Counted from the first letter of the stretch, positions 1 to 7,543 are shown. The stretch: 8,330 nucleotides of DNA from Clostridiales bacterium (GCA_017537905.1 JAFYJX010000031.1:1-8330); one strand, 5' to 3'. The notes: generated by a model from the letters alone, not told the origin. Program-made: numbers and translations.

Positions 1-1
1 G

Positions 2-640
2 AACGCTGCAGAAGCTTCTCTGAAGGCTATCCTCGACGAGAAGTATGGTGAGGGCAACTACGAGATCAACGAAGGCGATGGCGCGTTCTACGGCCCGAAG
101 ATCGACCTTCAGATCAAGGATGCTCTTGGACGTGAGTGGCAGTGCGGTACTGTCCAGCTCGACTTCCAGCTCCCTCATAACTTTGAGCTCACATTCGTTG
201 ACAAGGACGGCGCTCAGAAGATGCCTATCGTTATCCACAGAGCCATCTTCGGTTCTTTCGAGCGTTTCATCGGCATCATAACAGAGCACTTCAAGGGCGC
301 ATTCCCGTTCTGGCTTAACCCTTATCAGGTTGCAGTAGTACCGATCAGACCTGAGCACAACGAGTATGCTGAAAAGGTTGTTGCAGCTCTTACAAAGGCT
401 GGCGTAAGAGTCGAATCTGACTTAACAGACGTCAACATGAGAGACAAGATCAAGAGATTCAAGCAGATGAAGGATCCTTACATCCTCGTAGTAGGCGATA
501 AGGAAGCTGCCGAGAATACAGTATCTGTCAACGTAAGAGGCTCAAATAAGCAGCTTCAGGGCGTAGCACTCGACAAGTTCGTTGAACTTTGCGCTAAGCT
601 CAATGCCGAGAGAACATTGGAGCTCCCGCAGGAGATCTGA
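2..640 (+). CDS. thrS: Threonyl-tRNA synthetase, C-terminal part (5' truncated by window edge)
   Basis: Class II aminoacyl-tRNA synthetase that attaches threonine to tRNA-Thr in the cytoplasm. The frame is open from base 2 and gives the last 212 residues; full-length bacterial ThrRS is about 640. Seen in order: the end of the catalytic core with FYGPKID (about residue 29 of the fragment) and GREWQCGTVQLDFQLP, then class II motif 3, HRAIFGSFERFIGI (His at residue 79), whose His should be one of the catalytic zinc ligands by homology to E. coli His511. The anticodon-binding domain follows (from about residue 100, YQVAVVPIRPEHNEYAEKVV) with PYILVVGDKE near the end. The anticodon domain reads DVNMRDKIKRFKQMKDP where E. 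coli has a NEKIGFKIRE-like stretch; I recall this form from clostridial ThrRS. The Met at 221 is internal, not a start. TGA at 638-640 is followed by a terminator, so thrS ends its transcript. Identity is very sure. Confidence 0.97.
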   Translation, partial: NAAEASLKAILDEKYGEGNYEINEGDGAFYGPKIDLQIKDALGREWQCGTVQLDFQLPHNFELTFVDKDGAQKMPIVIHRAIFGSFERFIGIITEHFKGAFPFWLNPYQVAVVPIRPEHNEYAEKVVAALTKAGVRVESDLTDVNMRDKIKRFKQMKDPYILVVGDKEAAENTVSVNVRGSNKQLQGVALDKFVELCAKLNAERTLELPQEI

Positions 641-658
641 TTTCCGGTATTTCGTTTA

Positions 659-672
659 ATTAGTTAACTAAT
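659..672. repeat. Perfect 14-bp palindrome ATTAGTTAACTAAT
   Basis: The sequence equals its own reverse complement across all 14 bases. It lies between the thrS stop and the thrS terminator hairpin. Its TTAACTA core recurs at 7682-7688 and 7799-7805. Its function is unknown; it could be a protein-binding site or a weak extra hairpin. Confidence 0.6.
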
Positions 673-677
673 ATAAG

Positions 678-711
678 ACGGCGCAGGACCACAAGGTCTT
701 GCGCCGTTTTT
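678..711 (+). terminator. Intrinsic terminator of thrS
   Basis: A 13-bp stem (678-690 with 695-707, one G-U pair) closes on the four-base loop ACAA. Its lower half is very GC-rich (CGGCGC with GCGCCG). A run of five T follows at 707-711. This is a textbook Rho-independent terminator and separates thrS from the dehydrogenase gene. Confidence 0.93.
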
Positions 712-773
712 GCACTAAAACAAAGAAATAAGCCGCCCTTAGCCCTGAAAACCCTACAAAATAAAGGAAAAAC

Positions 774-797
774 TTTGATTATCAAATTATCAAATTA
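774..797. promoter_or_regulatory. AT-rich tandem and inverted repeat upstream of ldh, possible operator
   Basis: The 8-base unit ATTATCAA occurs two and a half times in tandem (778-797). The left end also forms a 13-base palindrome, TTTGAT-T-ATCAAA (774-786). A wider near-palindrome, TTGATTA-5-TTATCAA (775-793), resembles the half-sites of the redox repressor Rex, but the spacer is 5 instead of the usual 4 and one arm base does not match. The site lies about 120 bases before the ldh start, a plausible place for an operator or upstream promoter element. I see no convincing -35/-10 pair for ldh; TTGAAA at 861-866 is the best -35-like hexamer but has no good partner. Regulatory function is inference. 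Confidence 0.35.
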
Positions 798-896
798 CAC
801 TTCCATACGAGTTCCTGAGTGCAAATTTTAGGTAAAAATCCTAACGAATAATGACTTTATTTGAAATATGGTTCTTGGTATCATTCGTATTGCTAC

Positions 897-905
897 AAAA
901 GGGGG
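897..905 (+). promoter_or_regulatory. Ribosome binding site of ldh
   Basis: AAAAGGGGG lies 10 bases before the ATG at 916. An in-frame TGA at 910-912 rules out a longer N-terminus, so this G-rich site fixes the start. Confidence 0.7.
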
Positions 906-915
906 CATATGAGAT

Positions 916-1869
916 ATGTATAAACAAGAAGGAACTAAAGTCGCCATCATCGGCGCAGGTGCAGTAGGATCAACTACAGCTTTCGCAATCGCAATGCAGC
1001 AGCTCTGCTCTGAGCTCGTACTTATTGATGTCAATAAGGAAAAGGCTCTTGGTGAGGCTCTCGATATCAGCCACGGACTTCCGTTCATTGGCGATATGTA
1101 TATTCACGCCGGCGACTACAGTGATGTTAAGGATGCAGACTGCATCATCATCACAGCAGGTATCCCCAGAAAAGAAGGCGAGACAAGACTTGATCTCGCT
1201 AAGAAGAACGTCAAGCTCGCTCACGTAATCACAGACAGCATCATGGAGCACTACAACAAGGGTGTCATCATGGTTATCTCCAATCCTTGCGACCTCGTTA
1301 CATATAAGGTTGCAGAGTGGTCCGGACTTCCTTCAAGCAAGATCATCGGTTCCGGTACGAACCTCGACTCCGCTCGTTTCAGAGTCCTCATTTCCAGAAA
1401 GCTCGGCGTTGACGTTAGAAACGTTCACGGTTATATCCTCGGCGAGCACGGCGAGACACAGTTCCCTGTATGGAGCCACACTCACGTTGCAGGTATGGGA
1501 ATCGACGAGTATGCAGATGCAATCGGCGTTCCTTTCGGCAAGGATGTTAAGGATGAGATCGCTCAGCAGACAAAGTCTTCCGGCGCTCAGATCATCAAGC
1601 TCAAGGGCGCTACATTCAACGGTATCGCTGTAAGTGCTGCTACACTCCTCAGAAGCATCACAGAAGACGAGCATACCATCAGAACAGTTGCTACAAGACT
1701 TAACGGAGAGTACGGCATCTCCGGTGTTACTCTGGACGTTCCTGCACTCATCGGTGCAAACGGCGTTGATAAGATCATCGACATGCGTCTTACAGACGAA
1801 GAGTACGAGCTCCTTAAGAAATCTGAGGCAAATATGCGTGAGGCAATCGCTTCCGTTGAGGGCCTCTGA
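916..1869 (+). CDS. ldh: L-lactate dehydrogenase-type 2-hydroxyacid dehydrogenase (LDH/MDH family)
   Basis: NAD-dependent cytoplasmic enzyme that should reduce pyruvate to L-lactate, or possibly oxaloacetate to malate, to recycle NADH during fermentation. Its 317 residues are the normal family length. Visible: Rossmann loop GAGAVG (13-18) and Asp38 at the end of the second strand, which favours NAD; active-site loop TAGIPRKEGETRLDL (80-94) with Arg91; SNP at 122-124; GSGTNLDSARFR (145-156) with Asp151 and Arg154; GEHGE with catalytic His178; and KGATFNGIA (230-238). The GEHG motif, Thr233 and the Arg156/His171 pair (equivalents of the fructose-1,6-bisphosphate-binding Arg173/His188 of bacterial LDH) are LDH-like. 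However, the substrate-specificity position (Gln102 in classic LDH) is Arg85, as in malate dehydrogenase. LDH is the more likely label; substrate is uncertain. The gene is monocistronic, with terminators on both sides, and the start is forced by a stop six bases upstream. Confidence 0.9.
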   Translation: MYKQEGTKVAIIGAGAVGSTTAFAIAMQQLCSELVLIDVNKEKALGEALDISHGLPFIGDMYIHAGDYSDVKDADCIIITAGIPRKEGETRLDLAKKNVKLAHVITDSIMEHYNKGVIMVISNPCDLVTYKVAEWSGLPSSKIIGSGTNLDSARFRVLISRKLGVDVRNVHGYILGEHGETQFPVWSHTHVAGMGIDEYADAIGVPFGKDVKDEIAQQTKSSGAQIIKLKGATFNGIAVSAATLLRSITEDEHTIRTVATRLNGEYGISGVTLDVPALIGANGVDKIIDMRLTDEEYELLKKSEANMREAIASVEGL

Positions 1870-1875
1870 TAACTG

Positions 1876-1898
1876 AAAGCCTGACTGTCAGGCTTTTC
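1876..1898 (+). terminator. First intrinsic terminator after ldh
   Basis: The stem AAAGCCTGA/TCAGGCTTT (9 bp) closes on the three-base loop CTG, starting 7 bases after the ldh stop. Four T at 1894-1897 overlap the 3' arm. It is a short but well-formed terminator. Confidence 0.8.
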
Positions 1899-1919
1899 GC
1901 GCTCGAAAAGAAAAAATCC

Positions 1920-1957
1920 AAGTCCCTGCACTTTGTCCCATAAAGTGCAGGGCTTTT
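1920..1957 (+). terminator. Second intrinsic terminator after ldh
   Basis: An 11-bp perfect stem, CCCTGCACTTT (1924-1934) with AAAGTGCAGGG (1942-1952), has a 7-base loop. It can be extended by three A/G-T/C pairs if one T bulges, and it is followed by four T (1954-1957). It backs up the first hairpin and seals ldh from the downstream cluster. Confidence 0.85.
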
Positions 1958-1960
1958 CAT

Positions 1961-1988
1961 TTAATAAGATACAAAGATTTGCTATAAT
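1961..1988 (+). promoter_or_regulatory. Promoter of the glmU-pth-mfd cluster
   Basis: A perfect -10 box TATAAT at 1983-1988 sits 16 bases after a weak -35, TTAATA (1961-1966, 4 of 6 matches). Transcription would start near 1995, giving a leader of about 37 bases before the glmU ATG. Its place immediately after the second ldh terminator is what an independent operon promoter should look like. Confidence 0.7.
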
Positions 1989-2018
1989 GTCGGGGGTTAT
2001 CCCAATTTCAATACGAAT

Positions 2019-2024
2019 AAGAGG
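2019..2024 (+). promoter_or_regulatory. Ribosome binding site that sets the glmU start
   Basis: AAGAGG lies 7 bases before the ATG at 2032. The same frame is open further upstream from an ATG at 1933, but that codon lies in the ldh terminator stem and before the -10 box. This site therefore decides for 2032. Confidence 0.8.
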
Positions 2025-2031
2025 TTCTAAT

Positions 2032-3447
2032 ATGGAAATCAGTGCGGTTGTTATGGCGGCAGGAAAAAGCACGAGAATGAAGTCCAAGCATTCTAAAGTT
2101 GTGTTCCAGGTGTCGGGCAAACCGATTATCCAATGGGTAGCTGATGCTCTTTTCGAGTCAGGCTGCCAGGATCAGGTATATATTGTAGGCGAACAGCAGG
2201 CAGAGATCAGAGGCGTTTTGGGCGAGAATGTCGCTTATGTGCTTCAGGAAGAGCAGAGAGGTACAGGCCACGCAGTTATGCAGGCAGCACCTTTCCTCGA
2301 AGGCAGAGACGGTCTTACGATCGTTCTTCCCGGCGACTGCCCGATGGTATCCGCAGATACTATTAAGAAGGCTCTGGATGCTTTCGAATCAGCATCTTCC
2401 AATTGCGCAGCAATCCTCATCACAGCTGAGGCTGACGATCCGACAGGATACGGCCGTATCATCAGAGGCAAGGATGGCAACGTTCTTAAGATCGTTGAGC
2501 ACAAGGACTGCACACCTGATGAGCTTAAGGTAAGAGAGATCAACTCTTCAATGTATGTGTTTAAGACTCCTCTGCTCCTTTCCGCATTGGGCAGGATTGG
2601 CGCTAATAACGCTCAGAAGGAGTATTACCTCACGGATACTATCGGAATCCTTATTAACGACGGCTTTACAGTAGGTGCCGTTGTATGCGATTTCGACGAT
2701 ACCAGGGGAGTTAACGACAGAAAGCAATTGGCTCAGGTAAGAGACATCATGAATCACAGGATCCTTGACCGTCATATGGCTAACGGCGTTGAGATCGTCG
2801 ATCCCAATGCTACCTGGATCCATTATGCCGTTGAGATCGGCCAGGATACAGTAATCCTCCCGGGCACGACACTTCTCGGCAATACAAACATCGGTGAGGA
2901 CTGCATCATCGGTGAGAATACCAGAATCGACTGCTCAGATATCGGCGACGGTACGGTCGTAGATAACTCCATCGTTTCTTCCAGCACGATTGGCAAGGAC
3001 TGCCGTATCGGACCTTATACGCACATCAGACCTGAATCCAGGATCGACGATCACGTTACGCTCGGCGCATACGTTGAGGTCAAGGGTTCTGAGATCGGTG
3101 AATATACGAGAGCGCGTCACCTTACATATATCGGTGACTCCAAGGTCGGCCGCAACGTTAACTTCGGATGCGGTACGGTTACATGTAACTTCGACGGTCA
3201 GGACAAGATCGGCTGTACGATCGAAGATAACGTATTTATCGGAGGCAACTCCAATATCGTATCTTCCGTTGTTTTGGGCAAGGACTGCTACATCGCTGCA
3301 GGTTCCACGATCACATCAGACGTTCCTGCGCTGTCACTTGGTATCGGCAGATCCAAGCAGCTTAACAAGGATAACTGGGTTGCAAACAAGAGCCGTATGA
3401 GAGGCGAGAACTATATCAGACTTGACGACAGGCGTTCTGAGGTCTGA
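2032..3447 (+). CDS. glmU: Bifunctional GlmU: GlcN-1-P acetyltransferase / GlcNAc-1-P uridyltransferase
   Basis: Makes UDP-GlcNAc for peptidoglycan in the cytoplasm in two steps: acetylation of glucosamine-1-phosphate by the C-terminal domain, then UMP transfer from UTP by the N-terminal domain. It has 471 residues from the ATG at 2032 (E. coli 456). N-domain: MAAGKSTRMKS (8-18) with Arg15 and Lys22, Q72 and GTGHA (77-81), metal-binding Asp102 in GDCP, GYGRI (139-143), EHKD (Glu156), EINSS (Asn171), and GVND (226-229) at the domain end. C-domain: many hexapeptide turns of a left-handed beta-helix. Arg333, Lys351, catalytic His363, Tyr366, Asn377, Asn386, Lys392, Ala423 and Arg440 fall at exactly the E. 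coli numbers. Cys380, Phe387 and Gly405 replace the usual Ala, Tyr and Ser. It is first in the cluster with pth and mfd; the prs gene often found after glmU in Firmicutes is absent here. Confidence 0.97.
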   Translation: MEISAVVMAAGKSTRMKSKHSKVVFQVSGKPIIQWVADALFESGCQDQVYIVGEQQAEIRGVLGENVAYVLQEEQRGTGHAVMQAAPFLEGRDGLTIVLPGDCPMVSADTIKKALDAFESASSNCAAILITAEADDPTGYGRIIRGKDGNVLKIVEHKDCTPDELKVREINSSMYVFKTPLLLSALGRIGANNAQKEYYLTDTIGILINDGFTVGAVVCDFDDTRGVNDRKQLAQVRDIMNHRILDRHMANGVEIVDPNATWIHYAVEIGQDTVILPGTTLLGNTNIGEDCIIGENTRIDCSDIGDGTVVDNSIVSSSTIGKDCRIGPYTHIRPESRIDDHVTLGAYVEVKGSEIGEYTRARHLTYIGDSKVGRNVNFGCGTVTCNFDGQDKIGCTIEDNVFIGGNSNIVSSVVLGKDCYIAAGSTITSDVPALSLGIGRSKQLNKDNWVANKSRMRGENYIRLDDRRSEV

Positions 3448-3451
3448 TACC

Positions 3452-3457
3452 GGAGAA
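3452..3457 (+). promoter_or_regulatory. Ribosome binding site of pth
   Basis: GGAGAA lies 8 bases before the ATG at 3466, within the 18-base gap after glmU. The gap holds no terminator or promoter, so pth should be translated from the glmU transcript. Confidence 0.75.
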
Positions 3458-3465
3458 GCACTTTT

Positions 3466-3996
3466 ATGTGGATAGTAGCCGGGCTCGGAAATCCGGGAAA
3501 ACAGTATCTCTATACTTGGCACAATATGGGCTATCTCGCTGTGGATATGCTCGCGGATAAGCATGGCATTTTTCTCGGAAAAGAGAAGTACAAAGGCCTC
3601 TGGGGCAAGGGCAAGATCAATGGCCAGGACGTGATAATCATCAAGCCTACGACTTACATGAACAACTCAGGCGAGTGCTTAGTCGAGATCTCCAGGTTCT
3701 ACAAGGTCCCGCCCAAGAACATCATCACCGTTTACGATGATATAGATATTGCCAAGGGAACGATAAGAGTAAGGCCCAAGGGCAGTGCAGGCACGCATAA
3801 CGGAATGAGATCCGTTATCCAGCTTCTGGGCACAGAAGAGTTTCCCCGTGTACGAATTGGTACCGGTCCCGTTCCCGAGAATTGGGAGCTTGTAAATTAT
3901 GTTCTTTCCGAAGTGCCGAAGGACGAGCGGCCCATGCTGAACGACGCTTTCGTAAAGGCGTGCGAGGCAGTCGAGGAGATCATCGCTAATGGATAA
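3466..3996 (+). CDS. pth: Peptidyl-tRNA hydrolase
   Basis: Cytoplasmic esterase that frees tRNA from peptidyl-tRNAs dropped by stalled ribosomes. It has 176 residues, slightly shorter than the usual 185-195. Family signatures are complete: VAGLGNPGKQY at the N-terminus with Asn9, the catalytic His19 in TWHNMG (most homologues have TRHN), KPTTYMNNSGE with Asn67, the DDID segment with Asp91 next to the active site, and GSAGTHNGMRS with Asn112 (usually GGHNG). By homology these match E. coli Asn10, His20, Asn68, Asp93 and Asn114. The gene lies 18 bases after glmU and overlaps mfd by 8 bases, so the three are probably one transcript. In Bacillus the equivalent gene, spoVC, lies in the same neighbourhood. 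Confidence 0.96.
   Translation: MWIVAGLGNPGKQYLYTWHNMGYLAVDMLADKHGIFLGKEKYKGLWGKGKINGQDVIIIKPTTYMNNSGECLVEISRFYKVPPKNIITVYDDIDIAKGTIRVRPKGSAGTHNGMRSVIQLLGTEEFPRVRIGTGPVPENWELVNYVLSEVPKDERPMLNDAFVKACEAVEEIIANG
3974..3978 (+). promoter_or_regulatory. Ribosome binding site of mfd inside pth
   Basis: AGGAG in the last codons of pth is 10 bases before the mfd ATG at 3989. With the 8-base overlap of the two genes it suggests translational coupling. Confidence 0.75.
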
Positions 3997-6900
3997 GAAG
4001 CTTATTGAGCTTCTTAACAGGATAGTATCCGACAAAGAGCTCGTATCGGACTTTTCCTTAAGTCTTAAGACAGGGAAGCATCTTAACATCACCGGCTTAT
4101 GCGCTGAGCAGAAAGTCTATGTTGCCATGGCTCTGGCGCGTCTTAACGACCGTAAGGCAGTATTCATCGAACCTGATGCTGCAAGGGCCAGGAGTACCGC
4201 AGCATATTGTGCTGCATTTACTGACGCTCCTGTTACCCTTCTTACGCCCTCAGAACTGTCTCTCGTGAGCGCTGAGGCTTCTTCCAGGGAATTAGAGCTA
4301 ACGAGGTCGGCGGCGCTCTCAGAGCTCGTCAGAGGCGGTTACGGGGCTGTTGTACTGACTGCGGCAGCTTTGCTTAACAAATTAGAGCCTAAAAATGTTT
4401 TCGCGAAAAGAATAATAAAGCTTAAAGTCGGCGCCGAGATGGAGCGCGATGAGCTTGTCGCAGCGCTTACATTTAACGGATATGAGAATGTTCCTCAGGT
4501 AATGGAAAAGGGCGAGTTCTCAGTAAGAGGCGACATCGTCGACATCTATTCTCCTTCGTTCACGGAGCCTGTCAGAATCAGCTTTTTCGACACAGAGATA
4601 GACCAGATCAAGACTTTCGACAGGGAGACGCAGAGATCGACCGGCCAGCTCGAAGAGACTGAGGCCGTACCCGCATCTATATATGCTTTCCCGGAAGATA
4701 AGCGCGGTGAGATAGCCGACATGATCCTCAACAAGGTTCAGGAAGACCTCGCGAAAATGAATATCGCGACAAGAGAAGTAAGGCGTGCGGCTGAGCTCCT
4801 TTCCAGAACCGCTACGGGCGATGCCGAGAAGATCAGGAACGGCATTGAGCCTTCAGGCATCGCAAGATGGCTGGGCCTTATCCTTAAGGATTTTGATACT
4901 GCTCTGGATTATGTTAAAGGCGACGACGTCGTCTTCTTCGTCGACGAGATGGTCGACTGCGACGCGAGACTTAACGCTTATGCAGGCGAGTATGCGCAGA
5001 GATGCCGTGATTCATTTGAGATAGGCATCGCGCCGACATGCTCTCCGTCTGCGATGGTCAACCTGACAAAGCTCATGGTGGCCCTAGACAGCCTGAATAA
5101 CATTGTTACATTGTCCATGTTCCAGTCTTCGGGCAACGGATTGCCGGGCGGAACCACGCATACGGTCTCGGGTTTTCCCGCAGACAACTTTTCTGGCCGC
5201 GCGGAAGAGCTCTCAGCGCTTCTTAAGACCAACAAAGACGTTTATCTGGTCGCTCACCACGGCAGGCGCTACGAGCAGCTTAAAGAGCGCCTGGCTAACT
5301 ACGACTGCTTTGCAGAGATAATCGATTCGCCGCTGCCGGCCGGATTTACCTATCCGATGCTTGGCATCACGATCCTGGGCGAGCAGGAGCTTTACGGCTC
5401 CGAGCAGAAGCAGACGCCGAAGAAAAAGGGCGGCAACAGGATCAATTTCTTCAGCGAGATCAATCCCGGCGATTACGTAGTTCACGACAAGCACGGCGTC
5501 GGCCGCTACGAAGGTCTCATCAACATGAAGGTCGGTGAGATCCGCAAAGACTATCTTAAGCTCACATATGCAAAGGGTGAGACTCTTTATATCCTGCCCG
5601 AAAATCTCGACTCCCTGCAAAAATATGTAGGCCCGGGCGAGCGCGAACCTAAGCTCTCGAGACTCGGCGGTGACGAGTGGAAAAAGTCAGTATCACGTGC
5701 CAGGGAAGCTATTAAGAAAGTTGCTTACGACCTGCTTAAGATATATGCCGCAAGAAGCGTAAACAAAGGCTTTGCGTGCGCTCCTGACGAAGAACAGCAA
5801 AAGCTCTTCGAAGACAGATTCCCGTTTGTCGAGACTGACGACCAGCTTCGTGCGAGCCACGAGATAAAAGCAGATATGGAATCCGAGAAGCCAATGGACA
5901 GGCTCCTTTGCGGCGATGTCGGATTCGGCAAGACCGAAGTCGCTTTCAGGGCGATGTTCAAGGCTGTAATGAACGGCAGGCAGGTAATTATGCTCGCGCC
6001 CACGACGCTTCTTGCCCAGCAGCACTATGAGAACTTCACGGCAAGAGTAAAAGACTTCCCGGTAAACGTCTGCATGCTCTCGAGATTCGTTCCGCAGGCG
6101 CAGATCAAGCAGAATCTCATAGACATTAAGAACGGCAAGATCGATGTCATTATCGGTACGCACAGGGTGCTCTCCAATGACGTAAGACCGCCGCATTTAG
6201 GCCTTCTCGTCGTCGACGAGGAGCAGCGTTTCGGCGTCAATCACAAAGAGAAGATCAAGTCCATGAAGACAGATGTCGATGTTCTCTCGTTGTCCGCAAC
6301 GCCTATCCCCAGAACTCTTCACATGTCGCTCTCAGGAATCCGCGATATCTCGGTTCTCGAAGAAGCGCCTTTCAACAGACGCGCCGTACAGACTTACGTT
6401 TTGGGCTATGATGAACAGATAATAATACAGGCCTGCATGCGTGAGATTGCTCGTGGCGGCCAGATATTCTATCTCTACAACAGAACTTCAGATATCGATA
6501 AGGTTGCTGATGCGCTCGCAAAATCAATGCCAGGTGTCCGCGTCACATATGCACACGGCCAGATGCCCGAAAACGGCCTGGAAGCAGTAGTTTCAGACTT
6601 CATCGAAGGCAAGTACGACATCCTCGTCTGCACGACCATAATAGAGAACGGTGTCGACATGCCTAACGTAAATACTCTTATCGTCGAGAACGCAGACCGC
6701 TTCGGCCTCTCGCAGCTCTATCAGATAAAGGGCCGTGTCGGCAGATCCGACAGACAGGCATATGCTTACATCACATATAATGCTGATGCGCCTCTTAACG
6801 AGGAAGCTACGAAAAGACTTAATGCCCTGCGTGAATTCACCGAATTAGGTTCCGGTGTCCGTATCGCCATGAGAGATCTGGAAGTCCGCGGCGCAGGAAG

Positions 6901-7543
6901 CCTTCTCGGTGCTGAACAGCACGGCCAGATGGATGTCATCGGTTACGAACTCTACTGCAGATTGCTGGATGAGGAAGTACGTCTTCTTAAGTCCGGCAAA
7001 GACGAAGTCCTCGATACCGACCTCATTACAGGCCACTCTGATGCATCAACTGACGGCTTCTCTGTCGAAGTCGATTACGATGCTTATATTCCTGCTTCCT
7101 ACATCCAGGATGAGGCCGCGAGAATGAGCTGCTACAGACGTATAGGCGACATCTCCGATTACGAATCTTACAGCGACTTTATTGACGAAGTAACAGACCG
7201 TTACGGCGACGCTCCGTCTGAAGTATATATCCTCTCAGGCATTTCGCTGATCCGCTCGATCGCACGCCCCTTAGGCTTTACCAAAGCATCGATTAAGAAC
7301 GCCGGCGTAAGGCTCTACTTAAACCAGAATCTTCAGATCGACATGCAGGCATTCGGTGCATTGATGCGGGACAAATTCTATGGCGCTCGCGTAAACATCA
7401 ACGCCACGGGATCAATGCCTTACATGCTTTTCAAGCCTTCATCGGTCAAGCAGGACAAAACAGTATCAGAGATCGTGGGACTCCTTAAGATCCTTAATGA
7501 CAACCGGTCCGTTACTGACAAGCCTGAAGAAGATAAAGTATAA
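3989..7543 (+). CDS. mfd: Transcription-repair coupling factor Mfd
   Basis: DNA translocase that pushes RNA polymerase stalled at a lesion off the template and recruits UvrA. At 1184 residues it is close to other Mfd proteins (about 1150-1180). In order: a UvrB-like N-terminal module without a working ATPase (about 1-350), a linker region, the CarD-like RNA polymerase-interaction domain (from about 491, NPGDYVVHDKHGVGRYEG), and the superfamily 2 motor. The motor shows Walker A GDVGFGKTE (642-650), DEEQ box (743-746), SATPIPRTL (769-777) and motif VI GRVGRSDR (915-922). The RecG-like arginine-rich hook region and the C-terminal TRCF domain (about 1030-1140, with YRRIGDISDYESY) follow. No frameshift or missing motif was seen. 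The start is supported by AGGAG 10 bases upstream and by the overlap with pth; the stop overlaps the tRNA promoter. Bacillus has fin between pth and mfd; here there is nothing between them. Confidence 0.98.
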   Translation: MDKKLIELLNRIVSDKELVSDFSLSLKTGKHLNITGLCAEQKVYVAMALARLNDRKAVFIEPDAARARSTAAYCAAFTDAPVTLLTPSELSLVSAEASSRELELTRSAALSELVRGGYGAVVLTAAALLNKLEPKNVFAKRIIKLKVGAEMERDELVAALTFNGYENVPQVMEKGEFSVRGDIVDIYSPSFTEPVRISFFDTEIDQIKTFDRETQRSTGQLEETEAVPASIYAFPEDKRGEIADMILNKVQEDLAKMNIATREVRRAAELLSRTATGDAEKIRNGIEPSGIARWLGLILKDFDTALDYVKGDDVVFFVDEMVDCDARLNAYAGEYAQRCRDSFEIGIAPTCSPSAMVNLTKLMVALDSLNNIVTLSMFQSSGNGLPGGTTHTVSGFPADNFSGRAEELSALLKTNKDVYLVAHHGRRYEQLKERLANYDCFAEIIDSPLPAGFTYPMLGITILGEQELYGSEQKQTPKKKGGNRINFFSEINPGDYVVHDKHGVGRYEGLINMKVGEIRKDYLKLTYAKGETLYILPENLDSLQKYVGPGEREPKLSRLGGDEWKKSVSRAREAIKKVAYDLLKIYAARSVNKGFACAPDEEQQKLFEDRFPFVETDDQLRASHEIKADMESEKPMDRLLCGDVGFGKTEVAFRAMFKAVMNGRQVIMLAPTTLLAQQHYENFTARVKDFPVNVCMLSRFVPQAQIKQNLIDIKNGKIDVIIGTHRVLSNDVRPPHLGLLVVDEEQRFGVNHKEKIKSMKTDVDVLSLSATPIPRTLHMSLSGIRDISVLEEAPFNRRAVQTYVLGYDEQIIIQACMREIARGGQIFYLYNRTSDIDKVADALAKSMPGVRVTYAHGQMPENGLEAVVSDFIEGKYDILVCTTIIENGVDMPNVNTLIVENADRFGLSQLYQIKGRVGRSDRQAYAYITYNADAPLNEEATKRLNALREFTELGSGVRIAMRDLEVRGAGSLLGAEQHGQMDVIGYELYCRLLDEEVRLLKSGKDEVLDTDLITGHSDASTDGFSVEVDYDAYIPASYIQDEAARMSCYRRIGDISDYESYSDFIDEVTDRYGDAPSEVYILSGISLIRSIARPLGFTKASIKNAGVRLYLNQNLQIDMQAFGALMRDKFYGARVNINATGSMPYMLFKPSSVKQDKTVSEIVGLLKILNDNRSVTDKPEEDKV

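Noticed and set aside
775..793. Canonical Rex operator
   Set aside because: The arms are TTGATTA and TTATCAA with a 5-base centre; the known site has a 4-base centre and fully matching arms, so it is reported only as a possible operator.
861..890. ldh promoter TTGAAA-18-TCGTAT
   Set aside because: The -10 candidate matches the consensus poorly, so it is not listed as a promoter.
1933..2031. 33-codon N-terminal extension of glmU
   Set aside because: It begins inside the ldh terminator stem and before the -10 box, and has no ribosome binding site; the ATG at 2032 has AAGAGG at good spacing and starts the conserved GlmU N-terminus.
1587..2120. 177-codon open frame on the minus strand
   Set aside because: It is antisense to the ldh 3' end, both terminators and the glmU start; crossing two terminators and a promoter makes it implausible as a gene.
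5693..6196. 167-codon open frame on the minus strand
   Set aside because: It lies wholly inside the mfd motor domain, with no ribosome binding site or protein signature; it is a shadow of mfd codon structure.
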